Source of the DNA: Anaerolineae bacterium
GTDB taxonomy: Bacteria; Chloroflexota; Anaerolineae; JAADDB01
DNA: 8,776 nucleotides
Assembly: GCA_015486895.1 (NCBI GenBank)
Contig: WFQT01000249.1
Span: forward strand, 1 to 8,776
Direction of reading: 5' to 3'
Below the pieces are notes generated by a model that saw nothing but the letters and a program-made list of their open reading frames with translations, made no database searches and was not told where the DNA came from. Numbering within the stretch: the first letter of the stretch is position 1; every line of letters begins with the position of its first letter. The translations under genes were made by a program, and so were the position numbers. Positions 1 through 6,635 of this stretch are shown piece by piece.

Positions 1-63
1 AGCAACAGCTCCCTGCCCCGGCATTGTGAAGTCGTAAATGTAGCTATCAGCGCGCTTGCTCAT
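1..63 (-). CDS. gcvPB: Glycine dehydrogenase (decarboxylating) beta subunit, N-terminal 21 codons only (partial)
   Basis: Only the first 21 codons are in the window; the gene continues past the left edge. The reading frame opens with ATG at 63-61. The ATG overlaps the gcvPA stop codon as ATGA, and a good ribosome binding site (GAGGAGG) lies inside the last codons of gcvPA, so the two subunits are probably translationally coupled. The visible peptide has an N-terminal F-x-x-P-G-x-G stretch, which resembles the F-x-x-S-R-P-G-R-x-G start of GcvPB proteins, but 21 residues cannot prove identity. In the two-subunit P-protein, the beta chain carries the pyridoxal-phosphate lysine and works with GcvPA to decarboxylate glycine and load the aminomethyl group on GcvH. 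The call rests mainly on gene order T-H-PA-PB. Another short gene is possible but unlikely. Confidence 0.68.
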   Translation of the reverse strand, partial: MSKRADSYIYDFTMPGQGAVA

Positions 64-1427
64 AATACCGCCTCCTCGCCGGCAAATGTAGCCACTGCCA
101 TGACTAAGTCGTCAATCTCCACCCGATCGGTCATCTCAGTGAAGCTCAGCAACAAAGCGTTGCCCAATTGGTGGTACTCCGTTTGTAGGTCGTAGCCGCC
201 GATGATACCCCACTCATCCCACAGGTAACGGTTCAACTTGGCAGCCGGTCTTGGCGAACGGATCGCAAATTCCAGGAAGAACGGCGATGGTGTAATAACC
301 TCTACTCCCGGGATAGCCATCAGTTGCTGAGCTGCGTAGTGTGCTTTTTGGTAAGAAAGGTTTGCCACCTGTTTCAAGCCATTTTTACCCATAGCGGCTA
401 AGTAGACGGCCGTAGCTAAGGCGTTGAGTGCCTGGTTGGAGCAAATGTTAGAGCTGGCCCGTTCTCGGCGAATGTGTTGCTCGCGGCCGCTCAACGTCAA
501 TGCGTATCCTTTGCGTCCCTGAGCGTCCTCTGTAGCACCGACAATACGGCCAGAACTCTTGTGAACATACTTCTTCTTAAAAGCAAAAATGCCCAGGTAT
601 GGCCCGCCAAAACTGATGGCATTACCTACTCCTTGGCCTTCTGCGGTGACAATGTCGGCGTCGTATTCGCCCGGAGGCGTGAACAACCCCAGAGAAACAG
701 GATCCACTGCCACAGCAAAAAGCGCTCCTTGGGCATGAACGGCATCGGCTAATGATTTCATCTCCTCCTTGCTGTACAGATGCCCTAAGAAATCAGGGTT
801 CTGCCAGACCAAAATAGAAGTTTGGTTATCCAGCAATGCTTTGATAGTATCTAAATCGAAATAAGGCTGATCGTCACCTACAACCGTCACTCCCGCGCCT
901 TGGGTATAGGTACGCACTACCTGCCGGTGTTGCGGGTGTAGTGTTGGTGAGAGAATTACCTTTTTTCGCTTATGCCGGGTGATGCTCAAAGCCATGATGA
1001 CCGCCTCGGCCGTGGCCGTGGCACCATCGTAATGAGAAGCATTAGCCACGTCCATACCGGTCAGTGCACAAACCATGGTTTGATACTCATGTATCGCCTG
1101 CAGCCATCCCTGTGAGATTTCTGCCTGGTAAGGGGTGTAGGCAGTATAGAACTCAGAGCGGCTAAGGATAGAATCCACCACCGATGGGATAAAGTGATTG
1201 TAAGCGCCCGCACCCAGAAAAGAGGTGTAATGATCTAGGTCGTTATCTTCCTCACTTAGAGCCCGCAATTCACCTAACATCTCTGCCTCTGAAAGGGGCT
1301 CCGGCAAAGAAAGCTGCGGATAACGATACGCTTCTGGAATAACCTGGAAGAGATCACTTATTCCCTTAACCCCGATGGCGGCCAACATTTTGGCTCGTTC
1401 GGCGTCAGTGTTGGGAACGTAATCCAT
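60..1427 (-). CDS. gcvPA: Glycine dehydrogenase (decarboxylating) alpha subunit, P-protein subunit 1
   Basis: This is the alpha subunit of the two-chain P-protein of the cytoplasmic glycine cleavage system. With GcvPB it decarboxylates glycine and passes the methylamine group to the lipoyl arm of GcvH. The product is 455 aa, the usual size for the split form. Recognisable family stretches are F-L-G-A-G-A-Y-N-H-F-I-P (residues 70-81), Y-T-P-Y-Q-A-E-I-S-Q-G (97-107), H-Y-D-G-A-T-A (132-138) and a conserved R-R-E-R-A-S-S-N-I-C-S-N-Q-A-L block (about 320-334). The alpha chain itself has no PLP lysine. An in-frame ATG 14 codons further upstream lies inside gcvH, so I chose the start at 1427: it follows the gcvH stop by one base, has GAGGAGG 6 nt ahead, and gives the family-like opening M-D-Y-V-P-N-T. 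The 3' end overlaps the next gene by ATGA. Confidence 0.96.
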   Translation of the reverse strand: MDYVPNTDAERAKMLAAIGVKGISDLFQVIPEAYRYPQLSLPEPLSEAEMLGELRALSEEDNDLDHYTSFLGAGAYNHFIPSVVDSILSRSEFYTAYTPYQAEISQGWLQAIHEYQTMVCALTGMDVANASHYDGATATAEAVIMALSITRHKRKKVILSPTLHPQHRQVVRTYTQGAGVTVVGDDQPYFDLDTIKALLDNQTSILVWQNPDFLGHLYSKEEMKSLADAVHAQGALFAVAVDPVSLGLFTPPGEYDADIVTAEGQGVGNAISFGGPYLGIFAFKKKYVHKSSGRIVGATEDAQGRKGYALTLSGREQHIRRERASSNICSNQALNALATAVYLAAMGKNGLKQVANLSYQKAHYAAQQLMAIPGVEVITPSPFFLEFAIRSPRPAAKLNRYLWDEWGIIGGYDLQTEYHQLGNALLLSFTEMTDRVEIDDLVMAVATFAGEEAVL

Positions 1428-1428
1428 G

Positions 1429-1824
1429 TCAAGCCTCCTCGGCGACGAAATGAGCGTATGCCTCTGCATCCATTAAGTTATCGAGTTCGCTCAAATCGCT
1501 GGGCTCCAGCTTTAGGAACCAACCTTCTCCGTAGGGATCCTGGTTGACTAACTCAGGGCTTTCTTCCAGGGCCTCGTTGACGGCCACTACTTTGCCGCTC
1601 AAAGGTGCAAACACATCCTCGGCAGCTTTGACCGATTCCACCACGGCGATGGTCCCCCCTTGGCTGAATTCGTCGCCCTCCGCTGGTAAATCCACGTAAA
1701 CAACATCGGATAACTGGTCTTGAGCTACATCGCTGACACCCATAATGGCAACGCCATTATCAATTCTCACCCATTCGTGGCTCTTTAGATACTTCGCATT
1801 GGAATCATACTTATAATCTGCCAT
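1429..1824 (-). CDS. gcvH: Glycine cleavage system H protein (lipoyl carrier)
   Basis: GcvH is the small carrier whose lipoyl-lysine arm moves the aminomethyl group from P-protein to T-protein and is reoxidised by L-protein. The product is 131 aa, typical of the family. It has the characteristic H-E-W-V near the N terminus (residues 16-19), followed by the G-x-S-D-x-A-Q-D-Q-L-S-D-V-V-Y-V-D-L-P region. The lipoylation site is E-S-V-K-A-A with Lys66. The start at 1824 is preceded by AAAGGAGAG and gives an N terminus that reaches the conserved domain within a few residues. The open frame runs 30 codons further upstream, but that extension looks like untranslated spacer. The C-terminal codons (E-E-A) contain the GAGGAGG used by gcvPA, and the gcvPA ATG comes one base after this stop. 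A 211-nt gap separates it from gcvT. Confidence 0.97.
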   Translation of the reverse strand: MADYKYDSNAKYLKSHEWVRIDNGVAIMGVSDVAQDQLSDVVYVDLPAEGDEFSQGGTIAVVESVKAAEDVFAPLSGKVVAVNEALEESPELVNQDPYGEGWFLKLEPSDLSELDNLMDAEAYAHFVAEEA

Positions 1825-2035
1825 GATGTTCTCTCCTTTTTTTGCAAAACCTGCTGTTGAAGTTGATGCTTTGCTGCAACTAACGTTATTGCTCAGGGTT
1901 ACCACCATCTCCATCGCTGACAGGGCGTTACACCATTTCTAACCATAGATGAGTAAGAAGACAAGCGGTAGAATCTGTGGGGCGAAATTTTGGTTCCCCG
2001 GTGCCTCGGCAATAACTTATCCATGATTTTTCTGC
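1825..2035 (-). other. 211-nt intergenic spacer between gcvT and gcvH
   Basis: This gap is unusually long compared with the 1-nt gap and 4-nt overlap elsewhere in the operon. On the minus strand I see no convincing terminator: a GGGG...CCCC pairing near 1980-2000 has no following U tract. A possible weak promoter is TTGTCT, 17 nt, TAGAAA, ending around 1930, but it matches the consensus only partly. The last part carries the gcvH ribosome binding site. No small gene is supported. The spacer may hold an internal promoter or a processing site that raises H-protein output; that is inference only. Confidence 0.4.
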
Positions 2036-3151
2036 CTATTTCTTGCCCTTACGACGATAAGCTGGAGTGTAGAACGGTCTCTTGACAACGACAGCTTTCT
2101 TCGCCTTACCCCGGATTTCCACGGCGATCTCGGTGCCATACTTGGTGTAATCGGGTTTGACGTAGCCTAAACCGACGAATTTGCCGATCGTCGGTGATTT
2201 CATCCCTGTCGTGATGAAGCCGATCTTCTCACCACTGGGGGAGAGGAGGGGATAACCATGCCGCGGCACACCCGGATCTACCATTTCAAAGCCAATGAGC
2301 TTCTGGCGTGGGCCTTCCAACTTGATTTTCAGCAAAGCGTTTTTGCCGATGAAGTCCACGTCAAAGCGGACGAAAAAGCCCAGCCGGGCGCTGATGGGGT
2401 TGATATCAGCAGTAATATCATTGCCATACAACGGCATGCAGGGTTCAAAGCGAAGGGAATCGCGAGCAGCCAGGCCACAAGGAATAAGGCCATCTTCTTT
2501 GCCGGTCTCCAAGAGCAAATTCCACATGCGCACCGCCTCATCCGCCGAGAAGAACAACTCAAAGCCATCTTCTCCCGTGTAGCCGGTACGTCCCACCAGC
2601 GTCGTAATACCGCCTATTGAGGTAGAGCGGCTGGTATGGAAAGCAATGGTGTCCACGTCATGGTTCGGCAGAAGCTTGTTTAGGATAATCTTTGCGTTTG
2701 GACCCTGTAACGCCAACATGTACGTTTCATCGGAGACATCGGTAACAGTGACATTGTAGCCTGTTGTGTGGCTACTGAACCAGTAAAAGTCTTTTTCACG
2801 GTTGGATGCGTTCACTACTACCATGTAACCATTCTCCCGGCGATAGATGAAAATGTCATCTACAATGCCGCCATCCTCATAGCAAGTTAGCGAGTAATGG
2901 GCATCTGTGTCCTTCATGCCTCGGATATCCCAGGTCGCTATGTGATTGAGGTAAGGGGTAGCGTCTTCGCCTACGACCATAAACTGCCCCATGTGGTCAA
3001 TGTCGAAGAGACCGGCGGCAGTGCGCACTGCCTGGTGCTCCACCGTGGGGCCGGTGGGGTATTGCACCGGTAGTTCCCAGCCGGCGAAATTCACCATGCG
3101 CCCCTTTAACGCGATGTGCGTCTCGTACAACCTTGTCCTCTTAAGTTCCAT
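2036..3151 (-). CDS. gcvT: Aminomethyltransferase, glycine cleavage system T protein
   Basis: T-protein takes the aminomethyl group from lipoyl-GcvH, releases ammonia and makes 5,10-methylene-tetrahydrofolate. The product is 371 aa, normal for the family. The N terminus (L-Y-E-T-H at residues 8-12, N-F-A-G-W-E-L-P-V-Q-Y at 21-31) and the H-M-G-Q-F region (53-57) are typical. The folate-site acidic pair is in G-G-I-V-D-D (94-99), followed by V-V-V-N-A-S-N-R-E-K-D. The mid-protein R-T-G-Y-T-G-E-D-G-F-E motif and the C-terminal G-L-G-Y-V region are also present. I chose the ATG at 3151 because AAGGAGG lies 5 nt before it. An open frame extending 12 codons upstream would begin inside the leader hairpin region. 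It is the first gene after the glycine riboswitch and so the first gene under its control. Confidence 0.97.
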   Translation of the reverse strand: MELKRTRLYETHIALKGRMVNFAGWELPVQYPTGPTVEHQAVRTAAGLFDIDHMGQFMVVGEDATPYLNHIATWDIRGMKDTDAHYSLTCYEDGGIVDDIFIYRRENGYMVVVNASNREKDFYWFSSHTTGYNVTVTDVSDETYMLALQGPNAKIILNKLLPNHDVDTIAFHTSRSTSIGGITTLVGRTGYTGEDGFELFFSADEAVRMWNLLLETGKEDGLIPCGLAARDSLRFEPCMPLYGNDITADINPISARLGFFVRFDVDFIGKNALLKIKLEGPRQKLIGFEMVDPGVPRHGYPLLSPSGEKIGFITTGMKSPTIGKFVGLGYVKPDYTKYGTEIAVEIRGKAKKAVVVKRPFYTPAYRRKGKK

Positions 3152-3156
3152 CTTGA

Positions 3157-3163
3157 CCTCCTT
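3157..3163 (-). promoter_or_regulatory. gcvT ribosome binding site
   Basis: AAGGAGG on the minus strand, 5 nt before the ATG at 3151. It fixes the gcvT start and lies only 12 nt after the leader hairpin at 3176-3204. Hairpin formation could therefore influence ribosome access as well as transcription. Confidence 0.85.
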
Positions 3164-3175
3164 GGCAAATGAAAA

Positions 3176-3204
3176 GAGGACGACCACATTTCGCGACCGT
3201 CCTC
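3176..3204 (-). terminator. Riboswitch expression platform: terminator-like hairpin before gcvT
   Basis: On the minus strand GAGGACG (3204-3198) pairs exactly with CGTCCTC (3182-3176). The stem continues inward with G-U and C-G pairs to about 12 bp around a short GAAAU loop. It is followed by UUUU and then C, so the U tract is short. It begins at the base directly after aptamer 2's P1 stem. An intrinsic terminator here is the usual expression platform for glycine riboswitches upstream of gcvT. The weak U tract leaves room for a translational role. A competing 7-bp pairing with the aptamer core is described in the findings. Confidence 0.65.
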
Positions 3205-3289
3205 ACTCTGTCCTCTGGCCTGAGAGTTTTGGCTGCCCGCTGAACAGCTTTCCCCATTGGCGCGCCACATTGTGGCGACTCTCCAGAGT
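3205..3289 (-). ncRNA. Glycine riboswitch, second aptamer
   Basis: On the minus strand, this element is closed by a P1 stem ACTCTG (3289-3284) with CAGAGT (3210-3205). Inside are the family hallmarks: GGAGAG just after P1, the conserved C-G-C-C-A-A-T-G-G-G-G-A-A-A-G-C stretch (a variant of GCCGAAGGGGCAA), and CTCTCAGGC followed by AGAGGACAGAG. It sits directly downstream of the first aptamer and directly upstream of the leader hairpin, as expected for the tandem cooperative class. It binds glycine in the nascent mRNA. Confidence 0.93.
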
Positions 3290-3297
3290 CCTGTCCC

Positions 3298-3400
3298 GAC
3301 GCGATCTGTTTGCCTGAGAGATTAACCAGGCCAGTCCGGCTTGGCTGTCCCAGCTTGCCCCTTCGGCGACCGCTCTTCATTGTCGGTACTCTCTCGCGTC
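3298..3400 (-). ncRNA. Glycine riboswitch, first aptamer
   Basis: On the minus strand, a perfect 7-bp P1 stem is formed by GACGCGA (3400-3394) and TCGCGTC (3304-3298). It encloses GAGAGAG, the strongly conserved GCCGAAGGGGCAAG and CTCTCAGGCAAA. The short linker to aptamer 2 (3290-3297) is typical of tandem glycine riboswitches, in which both aptamers interact. Its position, between a good promoter and gcvT, makes the function secure from sequence and context. Confidence 0.95.
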
Positions 3401-3426
3401 GTTCATCCAGGTTCAATATAAGCGCC

Positions 3427-3455
3427 ATTCTACCACAAATAACGTTGTTAAACAA
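3427..3455 (-). promoter_or_regulatory. Sigma70-type promoter of the gcv operon
   Basis: On the minus strand a -35 like TTGTTT (3455-3450) is followed by a 17-nt spacer and a -10 TAGAAT (3432-3427). Transcription would start near 3420, about 20 nt before the first riboswitch aptamer. No other -10/-35 pair in this stretch fits as well. Confidence 0.72.
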
Positions 3456-3484
3456 GCCCTGAAAAATGGTATCATCCCTATGTT

Positions 3485-3500
3485 TAGGGGTATCCCCCTA
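3485..3500. repeat. Short GC-rich hairpin upstream of the gcv promoter
   Basis: TAGGGG, a TATC loop, then CCCCTA: a perfect 6-bp inverted repeat. A second, overlapping pairing is possible, since CCCTA at 3476-3480 can pair with the same TAGGG across a TGTT loop. It lies about 30 nt upstream of the gcv -35. It could be a protein-binding site or chance; there is no U tract to make it a terminator. Confidence 0.35.
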
Positions 3501-3670
3501 CCCACCGGATAAATTAATAATGCTCAGAAGCCTTGTGGTGAATCGCCAACCAGGGCAGGAAATACTTTCCCTTGTGTGGCTACGCCAAAAATTTTCAAAG
3601 CCTCGGAGCTTACGGCAATTGGGGGACGAAGGTTCCAGTAGACAATATGTTTGCGCTACCTCAAAAAAAG

Positions 3671-3676
3671 TATAGT
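3671..3676 (+). promoter_or_regulatory. Weak candidate -10 element for mutS
   Basis: TATAGT on the plus strand is a good -10 match. The bases 16-18 nt upstream (around 3647-3654) make only a poor -35, so this is a tentative call. If real, it would give a leader of about 230 nt containing the repeat-like stretch at 3730-3840. Confidence 0.25.
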
Positions 3677-3729
3677 ACGAGAACAGCAAATTGTCAAATT
3701 GCTATTTGTTGCTCTGGGAGTAAATGCGA

Positions 3730-3757
3730 GGACGCAGAAGAAAGACACAGGGACGCA
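3730..3757. repeat. Heptad-phased repeat-like DNA upstream of mutS
   Basis: The stretch divides into four 7-nt units: GGACGCA, GAAGAAA, GACACAG, GGACGCA, with the first and last identical and 21 nt apart. Further on, GTG recurs at 3815, 3824 and 3834 in similar contexts (GTGCAATCT, GTGCAAATTT, GTGGTTATCT). This looks like a degenerate dispersed intergenic repeat rather than coding DNA. Confidence 0.4.
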
Positions 3758-3861
3758 AGTCGGAAATGAACCAGGGATCTTCACGGGTGAAAAAATGTAT
3801 CCTTTTGAGAATTAGTGCAATCTGTGCAAATTTGTGGTTATCTTTCTGGCTCGGCTGGGTT

Positions 3862-3867
3862 AGGAGG
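3862..3867 (+). promoter_or_regulatory. Strong ribosome binding site 9 nt before an in-frame TTG of mutS
   Basis: AGGAGG is spaced 9 nt from TTG at 3877-3879, which is in frame with mutS. No purine-rich site precedes the ATG at 3913. The Shine-Dalgarno evidence therefore points to initiation at the TTG, against the homology-favoured ATG. Confidence 0.55.
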
Positions 3868-3912
3868 AAACACACATTGACGGCAAGGTGTACTTCAAAT
3901 ACAATACACAAC

Positions 3913-6531
3913 ATGACAAACAAAATCACACCTATGCGGCAGCAATATTTGGAAATCAAAAAACAATATCCGGACACTATCCTCCTCTTCCGGCTGGGCG
4001 ATTTCTACGAGACGTTCGATGAAGATGCCAAGATCGTATCTTCGGTCTGCGATATCACCCTGACTACCAGGCCGGTGGGCAAAGGGGTGCGCGTGCCGCT
4101 GGCCGGAGTGCCCTATCACAGCGTGGAGGGGTACATTGCCAAGCTGGTCAGATCCGGGCACAAAGTGGCCATTTGCGAGCAACAAGGAAACCAAACAATG
4201 AAAGGGTTGGTTCCCCGCCGGGTAGAGCAAGTCATCACCCCCGGCACCATTCTTTCCCCTACCTTATTGCCGGACCGGAAGAACAATTACATTGCCGCGG
4301 TGGTATTGAGCGGGGACGGTGCTGGCCTCAGCTATGCTGATATCAGCACGGGGGAATTCGCTACCACACAGATTGAGAGCTGTGATGTTAGCCGTCGCCT
4401 GCAGGAAGAGCTGAATAGGCTTGCCCCGGCAGAGCTGCTCCTGCCGCAGCAGGAACAATTTGGCGATCCACCTTTGCCGGGGCCGTTACAAGGAATGGAG
4501 CTGACTGTCACCGGCTTCCCTGCCTGGCAATTTGAAGAGGAAAATGCCCGCAACCGGCTCAGGCGTCATCTCGGCGTCTCGTCGTTAGGGGGCTTTGGCT
4601 GCGAAGGGAAACCACTGGCTATCCGAGCCGCCGGTGGCTTGCTGGGCTACCTGCAAGAGACGCAAAAACAGGCACTGAAGCAACTCGACACCCTGGTAAC
4701 GTACACCCTTTCCGATTTCATGACCATCGACGAAGCGACATGGCACAACCTGGAGCTCACAGAAACGCTTCGGGGCGGCGATGTACGCGGCTCCCTGCTC
4801 GGCGTCCTGGATGAGACGGAGACCAGCATGGGCGGCCGCTTGCTCCGCCGCTGGTTAGGTCAGCCGTTGCTACAAGTAGCACCACTGCAAGCGCGCTTAG
4901 ACGCTGTGGAGCTACTTTTCCGGCAAGGTAATGCGCGAGACGGCATCCGGCAATCGTTGCGGGGCCTCGGTGATTTGGAGCGTTGGGCAAACCGGCTTTT
5001 GAACCACGGCGTGATCCCTCGGGACATCGTTGGGATTCGTGGAGCGCTGGGGCGTTTACCGGCAGTGCAAACCGCCATAGCGTTGTTACTCCGTTTGGGA
5101 GAGGCAGCGCCGGAACACCCGCTCCAACGCCTTTACCGGAGCCTGGACCCGTGTACAGACATGTACGATCTGCTACAAAAGGCCATCGCCGAAGACCCAC
5201 CAGCGACATTAAACCATCCCGGTATCATCGCTCCCGGCTTCAGCGAGGATCTGGACCAATTGCGCCGGAGAAGCCAGGAAGCCAAACAATGGATCGCCAA
5301 CTTGGAACAGTCAGAGCGGAAACGCACCGGCATCAAATCGCTGAAAGTGGGCTATAATCAGGTTTTTGGTTATTACATCGAGGTCACCAAAGCCAACATT
5401 GCCCTCGTGCCGGCAGATTACATCCGCAAGCAGACGTTAGTCGGCGCTGAGCGCTACATTACCCCGGCACTGAAAGAGTATGAAGCCCAGATCCTGACTG
5501 CCCAGGAAAGCATTTCGGGAATGGAGCGGCTACTTTTTCAATCCGTGGTTGACACATTAGCCCGGGAAGCAAAGCGCATTCTGGAAACGGCGCGAGTATT
5601 GGCAGAGATAGATGTCTACGCCTCGTTGGCGGAAGTGGCTGCCCGCTATGACTATGTACGTCCGGAAATCGCCGAGGATGATAAGATCGAGATCAGTGAA
5701 GGGCGGCACCCCGTGGTGGAATTATTCTTGTCCGGCGAACAGTTTGTGCCTAACGACGCCCTCCTGCACCGCGAGGAGGCGATTCACATCATAACCGGCC
5801 CCAACATGAGCGGCAAGTCCACTTACCTGAGGCAAGTGGCGCTCATCACTTTGCTGGCGCAGATCGGCGCTTTTGTCCCGGCCGAAGCAGCCCATATTGG
5901 CTTAGTAGATCGTATTTTCACTCGCATCGGGGCCAGCGACGAGATCCATCGGGGGCAGTCGACTTTCATGGTGGAAATGGTAGAAGCTGCAAATATCCTG
6001 CACCATGCGACGCCACGGTCGCTGCTAATTTTAGATGAGATCGGCCGCGGCACCAGCACTTACGATGGCTTAGCCATCGCCTGGGCCATGATTGAGTATG
6101 TCCATAATAACCCGCGGCTGGGTTGCAAGACCCTTTTCGCTACTCATTATCACGAGCTAATCGAAATGGCTAACCTGCTGCCGCGGGTGCGCAATGATAA
6201 CGTGGCGGTGGCAGAAACTGGGAGTGGAGTCATCTTCCTCCACAAGATTGTCCCCGGTGGCGCAGACAAATCGTACGGCATTCACGTCGCCCGCCTGGCA
6301 GGCATGCCGCAGTCGCTGGTGGAGCGGGCAGAGGAGATCATGGCGCGGCTGGAAGCGAGTGGTCCTCGAGACCCGACATTGCCGGCAGAAGCTACCCAAA
6401 TACCCCTTTTCATCGAAGAAAACCCGGCGGTCGAGGCGCTGATAACCTTGAATTTGGACGAATTGACACCATTAGGTGCCCTGAATAAGCTATACGAGTT
6501 ACAACGCGTCGCCAAAGAAAGCCGTAAGTAA
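3913..6531 (+). CDS. mutS: DNA mismatch repair protein MutS
   Basis: MutS dimers scan DNA for mispairs and small loops and recruit MutL in an ATP-dependent way. From the ATG the product is 872 aa, a normal MutS length. The N terminus matches the family (I-T-P-M-R-Q-Q-Y at residues 5-12). The mismatch-reading motif G-D-F-Y-E is at 29-33, with Phe31 and Glu33 as the base-contacting pair. Connector, lever and clamp domains fill the middle. The ATPase domain has Walker A G-P-N-M-S-G-K-S-T (629-637), the S-T-F-M-V-E-M signature, Walker B L-I-L-D-E with Asp708-Glu709, and then I-G-R-G-T-S-T-Y-D-G. The C terminus has an L-Y-E-L-Q helix-turn-helix end. I kept ATG 3913 because the homology starts there. 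A TTG at 3877 with a strong ribosome binding site would add 12 unconserved residues. It stands alone here, divergent from gcv. Confidence 0.96.
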   Translation: MTNKITPMRQQYLEIKKQYPDTILLFRLGDFYETFDEDAKIVSSVCDITLTTRPVGKGVRVPLAGVPYHSVEGYIAKLVRSGHKVAICEQQGNQTMKGLVPRRVEQVITPGTILSPTLLPDRKNNYIAAVVLSGDGAGLSYADISTGEFATTQIESCDVSRRLQEELNRLAPAELLLPQQEQFGDPPLPGPLQGMELTVTGFPAWQFEEENARNRLRRHLGVSSLGGFGCEGKPLAIRAAGGLLGYLQETQKQALKQLDTLVTYTLSDFMTIDEATWHNLELTETLRGGDVRGSLLGVLDETETSMGGRLLRRWLGQPLLQVAPLQARLDAVELLFRQGNARDGIRQSLRGLGDLERWANRLLNHGVIPRDIVGIRGALGRLPAVQTAIALLLRLGEAAPEHPLQRLYRSLDPCTDMYDLLQKAIAEDPPATLNHPGIIAPGFSEDLDQLRRRSQEAKQWIANLEQSERKRTGIKSLKVGYNQVFGYYIEVTKANIALVPADYIRKQTLVGAERYITPALKEYEAQILTAQESISGMERLLFQSVVDTLAREAKRILETARVLAEIDVYASLAEVAARYDYVRPEIAEDDKIEISEGRHPVVELFLSGEQFVPNDALLHREEAIHIITGPNMSGKSTYLRQVALITLLAQIGAFVPAEAAHIGLVDRIFTRIGASDEIHRGQSTFMVEMVEAANILHHATPRSLLILDEIGRGTSTYDGLAIAWAMIEYVHNNPRLGCKTLFATHYHELIEMANLLPRVRNDNVAVAETGSGVIFLHKIVPGGADKSYGIHVARLAGMPQSLVERAEEIMARLEASGPRDPTLPAEATQIPLFIEENPAVEALITLNLDELTPLGALNKLYELQRVAKESRK

Positions 6532-6635
6532 GCGCCTTGGGAAGACAATGGGTGTGCGGGCATAGTTTGTTTTGTGGCCGCTGCGTTTGTTGCTCACGGG
6601 CAACACAGATTTGCCGTTAGCCGTTGATGCCGGGC

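Larger units (their letters stand above)
3456..3876. other. Intergenic region between the gcv promoter and mutS
   Basis: About 420 nt without a supportable gene. From left to right it holds a GC hairpin (3485-3500), an AT-mixed stretch (about 3520-3660) in which I recognise nothing, a possible -10 element (TATAGT at 3671-3676), a direct repeat CAAATTG (3687-3693 and 3695-3701), and repeat-like DNA (3730-3840). Open frames in it are short, have no ribosome binding sites and give no recognisable protein. The mutS ribosome binding site is near its right end (AGGAGG at 3862-3867). Confidence 0.6.

Noticed and set aside
3141..3455. Minus-strand open frame of 104 codons upstream of gcvT
   Set aside because: It lies entirely over the promoter, both riboswitch aptamers and the leader hairpin. 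It has no ribosome binding site and its peptide is unlike any protein I know.
3590..3660. Possible tRNA or structured RNA, suggested by a GGTTCCA stretch near 3630
   Set aside because: I could not form an acceptor stem, anticodon arm or any consistent cloverleaf around it.
3724..3876. N-terminal extension of MutS from the far-upstream ATG at 3724
   Set aside because: The added residues come from repeat-like DNA, are not MutS-like and have no ribosome binding site; the mutS start is at 3913 or 3877.
4757..5209. 150-codon minus-strand open frame inside mutS
   Set aside because: It is antisense to conserved MutS lever-domain coding sequence, with an Arg/Pro/Ser-rich composition typical of a shadow frame.
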